Shown: positions 35,438-43,901 of the stretch, piece by piece
Numbering within the stretch: position 1 is the first letter of the stretch
Layout of the letters: each line of letters opens with the position of its first letter
Assembly (NCBI GenBank): GCA_022729705.1
Contig: DZAX01000016.1
Span: 1-48,636, forward strand
Source of the DNA: Helicobacter cetorum
Lineage (GTDB): Bacteria; Campylobacterota; Campylobacteria; Campylobacterales; UBA6016
DNA length: 48,636 nucleotides
Direction of reading: 5' to 3'
Position numbers and translations under genes: made by a program
The notes under the pieces: generated by a model
Told to the model about the DNA's origin: nothing
What the model saw: the letters and a program-made list of their open reading frames with translations, nothing else
Database searches by the model: none

Positions 35438-35937
35438 TTCATCCTAATCCCAAGCCCCACAGCGCACAAATACACCTCTTCACACGCCGCCGCCGCCGTT
35501 TGCCCGACTCTGCCGGATATATCGACAAATCGTCTTGCAAGCGGATTTTCAGGGATTATACCGCCGCCTACTTCGTTTAGCACAAACACTATCGTCTTAT
35601 CGAGGGCTAGTACTCGCTCAAGCTCCCTATATATCACCGCTTCGTCTTTACCGTAATAAAGCATATTGTTTATCCATACACTCAGACACTCTACGAGTAT
35701 GACGCCGTCAAGTTGCGACAACGTATCATATAGAGCCGTTGGAGCTTCTATGCTGGTGAAGTTGTCCGCCCTTTGCGCTTTGTGCCGCTCTATCCGCTGC
35801 GTCATCTCAGCATCCATCGCTTCGCTAGTCGCAACATAATAAGGTTTTTGGTTGTTTGCTAGCGATAGTGCTTTGGCTTCAGCGAGACGGCTTTTACCGC
35901 TTTTTTGTCCGCCCGTGTACAATATTTTCAACCGCAT
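35434..35937 (-). CDS. cobU: Bifunctional adenosylcobinamide kinase/guanylyltransferase
   Basis: Phosphorylates adenosylcobinamide and adds GMP to make adenosylcobinamide-GDP, the substrate of CobS. The P-loop is TGGQKSGKS near the N-terminus, with RIERHKAQRADNFTSIEAP and VLNEVGGGIIPENPLARRFVD as family signatures. ATG 35937 gives 167 residues; the TTG at 35949 is a weaker alternative. It diverges from the ArsC-like gene. Confidence 0.95.
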   Translation of the reverse strand: MRLKILYTGGQKSGKSRLAEAKALSLANNQKPYYVATSEAMDAEMTQRIERHKAQRADNFTSIEAPTALYDTLSQLDGVILVECLSVWINNMLYYGKDEAVIYRELERVLALDKTIVFVLNEVGGGIIPENPLARRFVDISGRVGQTAAAACEEVYLCAVGLGIRMK

Positions 35938-36063
35938 TTCTCCAAGCAATCCTATCCAATTAATTCTCTTTTTTTGGATTATACAAAATATACAATGATT
36001 GCAACCATTAGGTAACCAAAACCGGATACACTAGCAAAAATCTTAGGCATTAAGGAGTATAAA

Positions 36064-36534
36064 ATGGCACTAAAAAAAAGAGTTTTGTTTTTGTGCGGTA
36101 AGAATGAGGCTAGAAGCCAGATAGCTGAGGCTTTTTTGAACTCTTTGGCGGGTGATACTTTTGAAGCCTACAGCGGCGGACAAGAGATTGGCGAGCTAAA
36201 TCAATTTGCTGTTAGAGCGATGAATGAAATAGGTATTGATATATCCAAAAATGAGAGTAAAAAAGCAATTAAGTTTTTTCGAGACAGCAGAACATACAAC
36301 TATGTAATTACGATTTGGGATAACAAAAAAGACTCAAATCACCCTATATTTCCCGGCGTTACACAAAGAAGACACTGGATTATCGACGACATAGCCAAAT
36401 TTGACTCGCTTGGCGAAGAGGGGCAGATGGAGAAGATGAGGAGTATTAGAGACCAAATCAAACAAAAAGTAGTCGAATGGGTTGCAAATCCTCAGGAAGA
36501 AGACTATATAGATCCTATAATACTTATTGGCTGA
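36064..36534 (+). CDS. ArsC/low-molecular-weight phosphatase-fold protein lacking redox cysteines
   Basis: The catalytic P-loop CGKNEARS (C11, R17) and the general acid region HWIIDD are those of thioredoxin-coupled arsenate reductases and low-molecular-weight tyrosine phosphatases. In ArsC two further cysteines form the disulfide relay in a segment like TLCxxxxxxCP; here it reads TIWDNKKDSNHP (83-94) with no cysteine. The protein therefore should not work by the classical ArsC relay, and may be a phosphatase or a glutaredoxin-independent variant. 156 residues is slightly long. It has its own upstream region, divergent from cobU, with AAGGAG before ATG 36064. Confidence 0.8.
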   Translation: MALKKRVLFLCGKNEARSQIAEAFLNSLAGDTFEAYSGGQEIGELNQFAVRAMNEIGIDISKNESKKAIKFFRDSRTYNYVITIWDNKKDSNHPIFPGVTQRRHWIIDDIAKFDSLGEEGQMEKMRSIRDQIKQKVVEWVANPQEEDYIDPIILIG

Positions 36535-36541
36535 TGGTATG

Positions 36542-36602
36542 CGCTAAGATCGGCAAAAGCCAGTCTTAGCGGCGGGGACATAAATGTCCCTTGCGACCCC
36601 CT
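36542..36602 (+). repeat. Copy B of the three-hairpin repeat family (3' truncated)
   Basis: Hairpin 1 is CGCTAAGA/TCTTAGCG (36542-36549 with 36564-36571) around a GGCAAAAGCC loop. Hairpin 2 is GGGACATAAATGTCCC (36575-36590), followed by TTGCGACCCCCT. The third hairpin is missing. It lies 7 bp after the ArsC-like gene in a convergent gap. Confidence 0.75.
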
Positions 36603-36648
36603 AATTCCGTCTGCCAAAACAACAATCAAAATATTCAAAAAGCATAAA

Positions 36649-36682
36649 AAAAGCCTTATCTCCGCAAGGAGATAAGGCTTTT
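36649..36682 (-). terminator. Strong Rho-independent terminator of the cytochrome c gene
   Basis: A perfect 15-bp stem (36649-36663 with 36668-36682) with a GCAA tetraloop on the plus strand. On the minus strand the stem ends in a run of T, so it terminates the cytochrome c transcript, and its A-T flanks would also stop plus-strand transcription from the ArsC-like gene. Confidence 0.9.
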
Positions 36683-36703
36683 AGGAAATTTTTGTTTTAT
36701 ATT

Positions 36704-37021
36704 TTAGCAAGCAGGTACATTGCCGCTATCAGAGCTGTACTCCTTCAAAAAGTCGTGAAGATCTTTCGCATGTCCTTTGAATGCACCGTCAAAGTATGGT
36801 TTTGATTTTGGATCTTTTTGGTGTTTGTCTATAAGCGTTTTAGCACCGTTTGCAAACATTTTATCCCAGCCCGCTTGAGTATTCATAGCAGCACCCTTTA
36901 CACCATTGCCGTGGCAAGATTTACAAGCTTTTAGGTAAAGTTTTTGTCCTTTATCTACGCTCGCATTAGCGCTCATAGCAAGTACAGCAGCGCAAGCGCC
37001 CAAAAATAGTAACTTTTTCAT
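36704..37021 (-). CDS. Periplasmic c-type cytochrome, 105 residues
   Basis: A secreted monoheme cytochrome c. A Sec signal peptide (about 1-20, MKKLLFLGACAAVLAMSANA) precedes the heme motif CKSCH (C33, C36, H37). Downstream methionine M46 or M55 could be the distal ligand. It belongs to the small class I cytochromes common in Campylobacterota electron transport. It is monocistronic, with its own upstream region containing TATAAT on the minus strand near 37055 and a strong terminator. Confidence 0.92.
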   Translation of the reverse strand: MKKLLFLGACAAVLAMSANASVDKGQKLYLKACKSCHGNGVKGAAMNTQAGWDKMFANGAKTLIDKHQKDPKSKPYFDGAFKGHAKDLHDFLKEYSSDSGNVPAC

Positions 37022-37171
37022 TTCTACATTCTCCTTTTGATTTTATAAGCATTATAATATGCTAATAAAACTAAAAGTAACTTTAAAAAATCAAAAAAAA
37101 CTGAATTTTATTATATAATTCTCTTATATTTGTGAAGTTAGTGTGAAGTTTTGGGGAAGCCTAGAAATAGG

Positions 37172-37729
37172 CTATTCGCTAATTACTCTTCTAGCCCCCG
37201 TGACTCTACCTTGAAACGAAGAACTCATGAGATTATCTATTGCGACAGATCTACCTGTACTTGGGGCATGAACAAATTTATTATTGCCTATATATATGCC
37301 GACATGTGAAGTGTTGATGCTAAAAAATATCAAATCGCCGGGTTTTAGAGATTTTATATCAACGCCTTTGCCGACGCTTCTCATATCTCTTGAACTTCTA
37401 GGGAGTTTAATATCAGCGCCCTCTTTAAACACATACCCCACAAAACCGCTACAATCAAAACCGGTACTTGGATTTGAGCCGCCGGGCTTATATTTTGTGC
37501 CTATCAGCTCTTTTGCTACGGCTGATATTTTTTCAAACCTCTTGGAGAGATAATCCGTATCTTTTCTCTCTTGCACAGATAGCTCCGTTTCATCTTTTGT
37601 CTTTACAACTATGAACTCGTTTTCACCTACACTCTCCGTCTGTGAAGTTAGCGGAGTAGCTAGCAATGAGCCTGCAAACAGAAGAGATGAAATGTAAAGT
37701 TTAAGTAAATTATTGGCTTTAATCATCAT
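37172..37729 (-). CDS. NlpC/P60-family cell-wall peptidase
   Basis: A secreted or membrane-tethered cysteine endopeptidase for peptidoglycan stem peptides. An N-terminal signal (about 1-25) precedes a linker and the NlpC/P60 domain with catalytic C93 (FDCSGF), H142 (SHVGIYIG) and a third polar residue H154 (KFVHAPSTG). Length (185) is typical of Spr/YdhO-like enzymes. It is monocistronic on the minus strand and divergent from holA. Confidence 0.92.
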   Translation of the reverse strand: MMIKANNLLKLYISSLLFAGSLLATPLTSQTESVGENEFIVVKTKDETELSVQERKDTDYLSKRFEKISAVAKELIGTKYKPGGSNPSTGFDCSGFVGYVFKEGADIKLPRSSRDMRSVGKGVDIKSLKPGDLIFFSINTSHVGIYIGNNKFVHAPSTGRSVAIDNLMSSSFQGRVTGARRVISE

Positions 37730-37840
37730 ACGGAGATTATAGTTGATTTAAAATCGTTTGTCAAGTTTTAGAGAATATTTTTTGTAAAAAATATTCATAT
37801 TTGAAGTATTTGCAGCGTCTATTTGTTGTATAATGGCATA

Positions 37841-38827
37841 ATGGATAAAAGAGAATTAGACTCGCTTCTTAAATCAAACAAACAAATCAATTCCGCCCTG
37901 CTCTTTGGGGCGTGCGACTATTTGGCGGAATTGTATAGCGAAGATATTATCAAAACCGCCGGAGAGGGGTTTGATGTATTAAAAATGTATTTTGACGAGT
38001 ACTCATTTGCCGAGGCAAAAAATTTTATCTCCCAAAGCTCTCTTTTTGGCGACAAGTTGGTTCTACTCATCAAAAGCGACAAAAAAATACCAAAAAACGA
38101 CGTAAAAGAGCTAATAACGATAGCGGATAAAAACGATGCACTTTTTGTATATAGATTTTTTGGAGATATGAGTGCCAAGGATAAAGAGTATTTTGAGCTT
38201 TTTTCATCGGAGCGCCACGCCCTATTTGTCAGGTTTTTTAACCCAAATTCAATATATGAAGCGGCGGCTTATCTAAAAACAGAGTCGGATAAAAGAGGGC
38301 TTACAATCTCCAAAGATGCGGTTGAAGAGCTATTGATACTAAAAAATATGGATCTTGAAGCCGCCGCAAAAGAGTTTGACAAATTTGAGCTATTAGGTAA
38401 AGAGATTACGTTAAAAGAGATTAGAAGTCTGGTTGACGAATCAGATGACATGGCTCTTGAAAAGCTCTTTGAAGACATTATGGATAAAAAAGAGTTTTAC
38501 AAAAACCTATTAAAAGTCTTGGAAAAAGCTGAGTTTGACGAAGTGCGTATCATACTTTTTTTTGAGTACTATATACAAGAGCTTTTTTTGTTTTTACTAT
38601 ACTCAAAAGCACACGGAAGTTATGACGCAAAAAAAATCACAGGCAAACCGCTTCCTGATTTTGTGGCAAAAGCAAAAGCGGCAAAAGCTATCAAAATAAA
38701 ATACTCAGGCTACGCAAAAATATTTGAAACCCTGCTGGAGGCTGATTTGGCTCTGAAAACGTCAAAATGTTCTGACAAGCGAGCGGTTCTTATTCATTAT
38801 TTAATAAAACTTCAAAACAATTTATAG
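37841..38827 (+). CDS. holA: DNA polymerase III delta subunit
   Basis: The clamp-loader delta subunit that opens the beta sliding clamp. The sequence is divergent, as usual in Campylobacterota, but LLFGACDYLAELYSEDI, the FSQSSLFGDKLVLLIKSD-like segment and the LEKLFEDIMDKKEFYKNLL helix pattern fit the three-domain delta fold. Synteny supports it: in this phylum holA is commonly followed by rpsF-ssb-rpsR. I use ATG 37841 (328 residues); the earlier TTG 37823 has no better ribosome site. Confidence 0.85.
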   Translation: MDKRELDSLLKSNKQINSALLFGACDYLAELYSEDIIKTAGEGFDVLKMYFDEYSFAEAKNFISQSSLFGDKLVLLIKSDKKIPKNDVKELITIADKNDALFVYRFFGDMSAKDKEYFELFSSERHALFVRFFNPNSIYEAAAYLKTESDKRGLTISKDAVEELLILKNMDLEAAAKEFDKFELLGKEITLKEIRSLVDESDDMALEKLFEDIMDKKEFYKNLLKVLEKAEFDEVRIILFFEYYIQELFLFLLYSKAHGSYDAKKITGKPLPDFVAKAKAAKAIKIKYSGYAKIFETLLEADLALKTSKCSDKRAVLIHYLIKLQNNL

Positions 38828-38899
38828 TAAAATTCCCCTCCCAAAATCCTTACCTGAGAATTAAGAGTCTTGGGTTAAATCCAGAAGGAGCTTTCAATA

Positions 38900-39265
38900 A
38901 TGGCGCAAAATCTATACGAGACAATGTTTGTCTTAAAACCAATACTAACACCTGAAGAAACACAGGCAAGAATCGCTTTCATAAAAGAAGTTATCACGTC
39001 TCAAGGCGGCGAAATAGTAGCTGTAGAAGATTGGGCTAGCAAAAAACTAGCTTATAAAGTAGAAAAATTTGATAGAGGCTACTACTATGTCATATATTTC
39101 AAGGCCGAGGGCAAATCACTTCTTGAGCTAGAGAGAATCTATACGATTACTGAAGACGTTATGAAGTTTATGACGCTTAAATATGAAAAACAAGCTGAAG
39201 TAAAAGCTTTCAACGGTATGGTTGAAAAAGCTAACGCCAAGCTAGTAAAAAAGCAAGAAGCCTAA
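38900..39265 (+). CDS. rpsF: 30S ribosomal protein S6
   Basis: A 121-residue S6 protein; YETMFVLKPILTPEE and VEDWASKKLAYKVEKFDRGYY are typical. It dimerises with S18, encoded two genes downstream. AAGGAG at 38885-38890 precedes ATG 38900. It forms an rpsF-ssb-rpsR operon with 3- and 14-bp gaps. Confidence 0.97.
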   Translation: MAQNLYETMFVLKPILTPEETQARIAFIKEVITSQGGEIVAVEDWASKKLAYKVEKFDRGYYYVIYFKAEGKSLLELERIYTITEDVMKFMTLKYEKQAEVKAFNGMVEKANAKLVKKQEA

Positions 39266-39268
39266 GAA

Positions 39269-39739
39269 ATGCTTAACAAAGTTCTACTAATCGGCAACAC
39301 GACAAGGGCGATTGAACTTAGGTATTTGCCGAGCGGTTCGGCTGTCGCAAAGACGGGTCTGGCCGTCAATAGAGCTTGGAAAGACAAAAATACCGGAGAG
39401 AAAAAAGACGAAACTATGTTTATCGACATAGTAATCTACGGAAAATCCGCCGAAATAGCCAATCAATATCTACTCAAAGGCAAAAAGGTACTCGTAGAGG
39501 GTAGACTTGTGCTAGAACAGTGGATGGATCAGCAAAGCGGGCAAAAACGTAGCAAACACGTCCTCTCCGTCGAAAGCTTCCAGTTTTTGGACTCAAAATC
39601 AGCTGAGGGCGGATATGACGCACCGGCTGATGGCGACTTTGAAGCTCCAAAAGAGGCTGGTTACTCTAAGCCTGCGGCAAGCCCTGCGGCTCAAAGAGCA
39701 CCCCAAATAGATATTCAAGATGACGATATACCGTTTTAA
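39269..39739 (+). CDS. ssb: Single-stranded DNA-binding protein
   Basis: An OB-fold protein that coats single-stranded DNA ([33 protein letters not shown]) with a flexible glycine/proline-rich linker and the acidic C-terminal tip DIQDDDIPF used to recruit repair and replication partners. 156 residues is normal. It lies between rpsF and rpsR, the usual bacterial order. Confidence 0.97.
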   Translation: MLNKVLLIGNTTRAIELRYLPSGSAVAKTGLAVNRAWKDKNTGEKKDETMFIDIVIYGKSAEIANQYLLKGKKVLVEGRLVLEQWMDQQSGQKRSKHVLSVESFQFLDSKSAEGGYDAPADGDFEAPKEAGYSKPAASPAAQRAPQIDIQDDDIPF

Positions 39740-39753
39740 TAAAGGAAAATAAA

Positions 39754-40005
39754 GTGGCTGAAAAAAGAAAATATGCAAAAAAACACTGCAAATACTCTGA
39801 ACTAAAATTAGAGTTTATAGATTATAAAGACGTAAAGCTTCTTAAGCATACGCTATCTGAAAGATACAAAATCATGCCAAGACGTCTTACTGGAAACAGC
39901 AAAAACGCTCAAGAGATGGTAAGTCAAGCTATCAAAAGAGCAAGACACATGGCTCTTATACCATACATCGTAGACAGAAAAAACGCTGTTAGCGGCGGGT
40001 TTTAA
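39754..40005 (+). CDS. rpsR: 30S ribosomal protein S18
   Basis: An 83-residue basic protein starting with [23 protein letters not shown] and [14 protein letters not shown] are the S18 signatures. The single CKYS near the N-terminus shows a mostly cysteine-poor, non-zinc form. It ends the operon; repeat copy C starts 20 bp later. Confidence 0.97.
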   Translation: MAEKRKYAKKHCKYSELKLEFIDYKDVKLLKHTLSERYKIMPRRLTGNSKNAQEMVSQAIKRARHMALIPYIVDRKNAVSGGF

Positions 40006-40025
40006 TAAAATACATTGATGTTACG

Positions 40026-40110
40026 CGCCAAGACGAGCAAAGCCCGTCTTGGCGGCAAGGACATAAATGTCCCTGCACCCCCTAAAGCTACCCGCATTTG
40101 CGGGAGAAGT
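40026..40110 (+). repeat. Copy C of the three-hairpin repeat family (best preserved)
   Basis: Hairpin 1 is the perfect CGCCAAGACG/CGTCTTGGCG with the loop AGCAAAGCC (40026-40054). Hairpin 2 is GGACATAAATGTCC (40059-40072). The linker TGCACCCCCTAAAGCTA leads to hairpin 3, CCCGC/GCGGG with an ATTT loop (40091-40104), then AGAAGT. It lies between convergent rpsR and a methyltransferase gene. Confidence 0.85.
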
Positions 40111-40151
40111 TTTAGGAGCAGCTAGCTGCGAGAGCCGTCTGCTGAAGACCT

Positions 40152-40174
40152 CATTTTGGGCTTTGCCTAAAATG
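40152..40174 (-). repeat. Isolated first hairpin of the repeat family (copy J, reversed)
   Basis: On the minus strand CATTTT and AAAATG pair around AGGCAAAGCCC, which contains the family loop motif GCAAAGCC. It is inverted relative to copy C 42 bp away, so the two form a head-to-head pair at the rpsR end. Confidence 0.5.
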
Positions 40175-40192
40175 TGAGAATTAATAAGATGC

Positions 40193-40885
40193 TTATATTT
40201 TTTTGAAAATATATAGATACTTATCCGCCTCATCACCATAAAGCCCTATTTTTACAATCCGCACTACTTTCATACCAGATAGCTTTTCTATACTTTTTTT
40301 ATCGTGATAGTATTGGATTATTTCGCCCTCTTCTCGTTCATATAGCCCGTTTTCTTGCTTTGAGAAAAGATTTATTGTAGTGGTCAATATCTCTTCGTCA
40401 AATCCGGCCTCAACAACGGCGTACCTATCGTCTTTTTCCATAGAGATAACGCCCTGGGCTACTTCGTCAAAGCCGTAAAAGCTATTTATATCAGCCAAAA
40501 AGTATCCGTTGTCATTTAGCGCATTTCTTACGCAAGCAAAAAACTTTTCTAGCTCATCTTTGTTCATATAGTTTAATACGTCAAAGACGGCGGTCGCTGC
40601 GTCAAATTTTTCATCTAAATCACATACGTCTATATGTTTTGCGTTTAGTCCGGCGTTCGATGCGTTTTCAACCATTTTTGCACTAATGTCAACGCCTAAG
40701 ACGCTGTAGCCATCGCGAACTAGTCCAAGCCCAAATGTGCCGCTTCCGCAACCTATATCTACAACGCTACTTACGCTAAACTCTTTTAACTCCTTGTAAA
40801 ACGCATCGTAGAGCTTGCGAATAGCGTCTGCAAAATCAAGCATATCCTCTATTTTTGCGTATAACTCAAGCCCGTTTGATTTCAT
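40193..40885 (-). CDS. Class I SAM-dependent methyltransferase of unknown target
   Basis: A 230-residue methyltransferase. The SAM-binding motif I is SVVDIGCGSGTFGLGL, followed by VLGVDISAKMVENA (motif II acid) and DAATAVFDVLNYMN. The substrate is unknown; related proteins are usually annotated as methyltransferase domain 25/11 type. It overlaps hisG by 20 bp, so it is cotranslated with it. Confidence 0.85.
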   Translation of the reverse strand: MKSNGLELYAKIEDMLDFADAIRKLYDAFYKELKEFSVSSVVDIGCGSGTFGLGLVRDGYSVLGVDISAKMVENASNAGLNAKHIDVCDLDEKFDAATAVFDVLNYMNKDELEKFFACVRNALNDNGYFLADINSFYGFDEVAQGVISMEKDDRYAVVEAGFDEEILTTTINLFSKQENGLYEREEGEIIQYYHDKKSIEKLSGMKVVRIVKIGLYGDEADKYLYIFKKI

Positions 40886-41483
40886 GCTCTATGAGCTCCG
40901 TTAGTTTTAAAATCTCTTTTTTTCGTGTGACAAAACTATTTTTATTTGCCACAAGTCTTGCCGAGGAGTGCATTATCGTCTCGACCTCGTGAAGCCCGTT
41001 TTGCTTCATCGTAGCGCCGGTCTCCACAATATCAACTATCGCATCAGAGAGCCCCACAAGCGGAGCTAGTTCGATAGAGCCGTAAAGCTTGATAATCTCA
41101 ACCGCCATCGCTTTTTTTGCAAAAAAGTTTTTTGCCACATTTTCCATTTTCGTCGCTATGATGATTTTGTGCTTTGTGTAGTCTAGTTTTTCCGTGTTTT
41201 TCATACCAACTACAACTTTGCACCTTCCAAGACCAAGGTCAAGCAAGTGCGCAAGGTCAAGTCCTTTTTCTTCCAATACGTCAAGCCCGACAACGCCCAT
41301 ATCGCAAGAGCCATAATAAACGTATGTCGGAACGTCTTGATTTCGCACAAGCAAAAACCTAAATCCATCTTTTTCTAAAATAAGCTTTCTATCTTCAAAC
41401 TTAAAATCGCTATTAAATATTTTTGAAAAAAGCCTTAGCGTCTCATCGGCTATTCTGCCTTTTGGCAGCGCAATCGTTAACAT
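40866..41483 (-). CDS. hisG: ATP phosphoribosyltransferase, short form
   Basis: First enzyme of histidine synthesis. It opens with LTIALPKGRIADETLRLF and carries the PRPP-binding segment AIVDIVETGATMKQNGL. At 205 residues it lacks the C-terminal regulatory domain, so it is the short form, which in other bacteria needs the HisZ subunit for activity and feedback control. No hisZ is in the window. It sits in an unrelated operon with coaX and a methyltransferase. Confidence 0.95.
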   Translation of the reverse strand: MLTIALPKGRIADETLRLFSKIFNSDFKFEDRKLILEKDGFRFLLVRNQDVPTYVYYGSCDMGVVGLDVLEEKGLDLAHLLDLGLGRCKVVVGMKNTEKLDYTKHKIIIATKMENVAKNFFAKKAMAVEIIKLYGSIELAPLVGLSDAIVDIVETGATMKQNGLHEVETIMHSSARLVANKNSFVTRKKEILKLTELIEHEIKRA

Positions 41484-41486
41484 CTT

Positions 41487-42104
41487 CTATTCTCCATTTA
41501 TCAGTTTTAACATTCCCTTAAAAATAAGCGTATCATCCACAGCCGACCTATCCTCAAAAAATCGAGACAAAAATTTGCCGTCGCCTCCGGTAAAGTAGAC
41601 AAACTTGCTTCTTGAAACCTCTTTTATAGCCCCTACAACAGAGATAAGTGCGCCGTAGCTTATCGCATCTTTTGTATTTTGGGGCAAAGATTCAAGGCAA
41701 ACCCCCATATTAAAACCGACATTTAGTTTGTTTGAGATTAGCGGATACGAGTTTATAAAGGTTTGGATTCCCGGCAGTATGAAACCGCCAAGATGAAAAC
41801 CCTCTTGCATAATATCCACGGTAATAGCGCTTCCCGCATCCACAACAACACCGTCATTTGCGGCAAAACAAGCAAAAGCCCTATCGGCACCTAATGTTGT
41901 ATAATCAGAGCTTAAACGTAGCTCGTTTGACAAATCAACGGTATGGTATTTTTGAGACAGTCTAACCAAAGCGTTGTCGTTGACGCTAACAACATATATC
42001 GTTTCGCTTTCGTCAAGCGCAAAAGAGTCTTTTAACCCTTGCTTCCAAACTCTGCCGTTTTTGTAAAAATGGTAATAACTATTGCCAATATCGCACAATA
42101 TCAT
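41487..42104 (-). CDS. coaX: Type III pantothenate kinase
   Basis: Phosphorylates pantothenate in the first step of coenzyme A synthesis. The ASKHA-fold markers are DIGNSYYHFY at the N-terminus, GADR at 72-75 and VVDAGSAITVDIM. At 205 residues it is on the short side of the CoaX family, as in Helicobacter and Campylobacter. It lies 3 bp upstream of hisG on the same strand. Confidence 0.92.
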   Translation of the reverse strand: MILCDIGNSYYHFYKNGRVWKQGLKDSFALDESETIYVVSVNDNALVRLSQKYHTVDLSNELRLSSDYTTLGADRAFACFAANDGVVVDAGSAITVDIMQEGFHLGGFILPGIQTFINSYPLISNKLNVGFNMGVCLESLPQNTKDAISYGALISVVGAIKEVSRSKFVYFTGGDGKFLSRFFEDRSAVDDTLIFKGMLKLINGE

Positions 42105-42135
42105 AATTTAATTTCGCTCCTCAGCGGATAATAAG

Positions 42136-42663
42136 TCAAAACTGTATCGCGCAAATTTTGTTTTTTATATGTGTATATATCTGTGTCGTATTAATCGACG
42201 AATGCCCCAAAAGCTCCTGCACCACAATCAAATCAGCTCCGCCAACAATAAGGGAAGTCGCAAAAGAGTGCCTTAAAACATGGGGAGAGACACCGAGATG
42301 GGCGTTTGTTATCTTAAAAGCCGATATTCTGCTAAGTCTTGCACCTTTATAGTTGAGCCATAAAGTATCATCTTTGAAACTTCTCGCCGCTAGATACATC
42401 TCAACCGCCTCTATCGCCCTTGGAGCCAGCGGAACCATTCTCTCTTTATCACCTTTTGCGGAACGGATTTTGAGCCAACCATCCTCAATAAGCGTATAGC
42501 TATTGCCAAAACAACCAAGAAAAGCCAAAACAGAGTTTGTATCAGCCTCAATGCATGGCTTTTTCAAAAATTTCTCAAAATCGGTTAGGTCATTTTGATA
42601 CGCTAAAACTGTATTTTTGCTAAGAGCTTTTATGATTGCGATATGCTCCAAAAAAAGCTTCAA
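42136..42663 (-). pseudogene. Xer-type tyrosine recombinase with internal deletion
   Basis: The N-terminal SAM-like core-binding part (KALSKNTVLAYQNDLTDFEKF) and the C-terminal catalytic part are both recognisable: K70 (AKGDKER), H128-x-x-R131, H154 and the nucleophile Y163 (TTQIYTHI). The frame jumps from AFLGCFGNSYTLI directly to EDGWLKIRSAKG, so roughly 90 residues holding the rest of the DNA-binding domain and the first catalytic arginine (normally in ATGARISE) are missing. The total is 175 residues where XerC/D-like proteins have about 270-300. It is in frame but should be catalytically dead. Confidence 0.8.
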
Positions 42664-42681
42664 GCTCAGGGCTTTGCTTCA

Positions 42682-43710
42682 CTATTTCGCCAGTTTGAAC
42701 TGCTTATCGTCATAAAATATCGAGTCGCCGCTTGTATACAAAACACCTTCAAACTTATTCTCAAGTAATCCATAAAGCGGAGCCGTAAACTTAAATGTGT
42801 TGCTTGTCGCCAAGTTTACATCGGTGGCAATCAAATACCCCTCTTTTTCAATCGCATAGATATATTTTCCGTATATTACGCCGACAAAACGGGCAAACGG
42901 AAATTTTTTCTCTTTTAATACTTTTAAATCTGCGTCAGTCAAAATAATTTTGCCGTCTTTTGTAAACACATAAACGCCATCTTTAATAAATATAATATTT
43001 GTAACATCAGCTTCCAAAAAGTTTACATATTTTGGGTTGATAGATACCACTTTCGTCGGTGTAGCCGCTATAAGCCTATTGTCTATAACACCCAAAAATA
43101 TTACGTTGTTAAAGTTTTTTTCACTGCTTAGCACAACGTCTTTAACTACTTTTTTCTCATTTGTATCGACTACAAAAAGTTTTCCGTCAAGAGTTGGAAA
43201 TATTACAAGCTCATTTAAAAAATATGGAGCCGCTATTTTTGCGTCAACCGCAAACGAAGATTCGTTTTTTTGCTTAAAGAGTAGTTTTGAGCTGTTTGTG
43301 TCCACCAAAATAGAGCTATTATCGGATGTGACAACGGCTAGCAGACCATCTCCAACGCTACTGGCGGTCGCCGCTTTTGAGTCAAATTTGTACTTTGCGA
43401 CCTCTTTTCCGGCTCCGTCAAATACGGACACATCCCCAAAGTCGTTGCCGGCTGTTACAAAAGAGCCGTTTTTTGAGAAAAACAGATAACCGGTCGGAAG
43501 CGAGAATGTCCCTATGCCGTCTTTTGAGACAAACTGTCCGTTTTTCATAGTAGCGCCCTCGGCGTTTGCGGATATGAGCTTAGAGCCTATTTTTGAATCA
43601 AAATCAACCTTCCCGTCAATTTTTTTTGGCTCAAAATAGCTTTTTGAAGAGCATCCTCCAAAAATAGCCGCCGCAAGCAGAATAGTAATGGCTAGATAGA
43701 CTTTTTTCAT
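42682..43710 (-). CDS. BamB-like outer-membrane beta-propeller lipoprotein
   Basis: A 342-residue lipoprotein: the signal ends in the lipobox AIFGGC, so Cys20 would be lipidated. The body is a series of beta-propeller blades with repeats such as DGKLFVVDTNEKKVVKDV and DGKIILTDADLKVLKEK. A YfgM-like gene lies upstream on the same strand, the same neighbour as in gammaproteobacterial yfgM-bamB, supporting a role in the BAM outer-membrane assembly machine. Sequence similarity to BamB is low, so the call combines fold and synteny. Confidence 0.7.
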   Translation of the reverse strand: MKKVYLAITILLAAAIFGGCSSKSYFEPKKIDGKVDFDSKIGSKLISANAEGATMKNGQFVSKDGIGTFSLPTGYLFFSKNGSFVTAGNDFGDVSVFDGAGKEVAKYKFDSKAATASSVGDGLLAVVTSDNSSILVDTNSSKLLFKQKNESSFAVDAKIAAPYFLNELVIFPTLDGKLFVVDTNEKKVVKDVVLSSEKNFNNVIFLGVIDNRLIAATPTKVVSINPKYVNFLEADVTNIIFIKDGVYVFTKDGKIILTDADLKVLKEKKFPFARFVGVIYGKYIYAIEKEGYLIATDVNLATSNTFKFTAPLYGLLENKFEGVLYTSGDSIFYDDKQFKLAK

Positions 43711-43782
43711 ATAATATACTTCTCCGTTTGCTTAATACCTAATTTTACACCAAAGTTACTTGCAAGCAAAAATGATGCTACA

Positions 43783-43866
43783 CGCAAACACGAGCAAAGC
43801 CCGTATTCACGGCAGGGGCTAATCGCCCCTTGTATCCCCCTAAAGCTACCGGCTTCGCCGGAGACA
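43783..43866 (+). repeat. Copy D of the three-hairpin repeat family
   Basis: Hairpin 1 keeps the loop AGCAAAGCC with a partly decayed stem (43783-43811). Hairpin 2 is replaced by GGGGC/GCCCC (43815-43829), a different but paired stem. After TTGTATCCCCCTAAAGCTA, hairpin 3 is CCGGC/GCCGG (43849-43861). It faces copy E across a tiny ORF. Confidence 0.75.
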
Positions 43867-43901
43867 TAGCTGGTCATTGCGTTTTTGGCGCTTAAGGTCA
43901 G

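Noticed and set aside
35978-36004. TATAAT on the minus strand as a cobU promoter
   Set aside because: The only -35-like element (TTGCAA) has 15-bp spacing, and other A/T-rich hexamers nearby are equally likely.
37150-37168. Hairpin AGCCTAGAAATAGGCT after the NlpC/P60 gene as a terminator
   Set aside because: The stem is short and no T run follows on the minus strand.
38828-38899. Possible S6:S18-binding leader RNA before rpsF
   Set aside because: Some pairing (CCCAA/TTGGG) is possible, but the CCG bulge motif I would expect is not visible.
42661-42681. AGCAAAGCCC on the minus strand between bamB-like and xer genes as another repeat copy
   Set aside because: Only the loop motif is present; there is no convincing stem or downstream hairpin.
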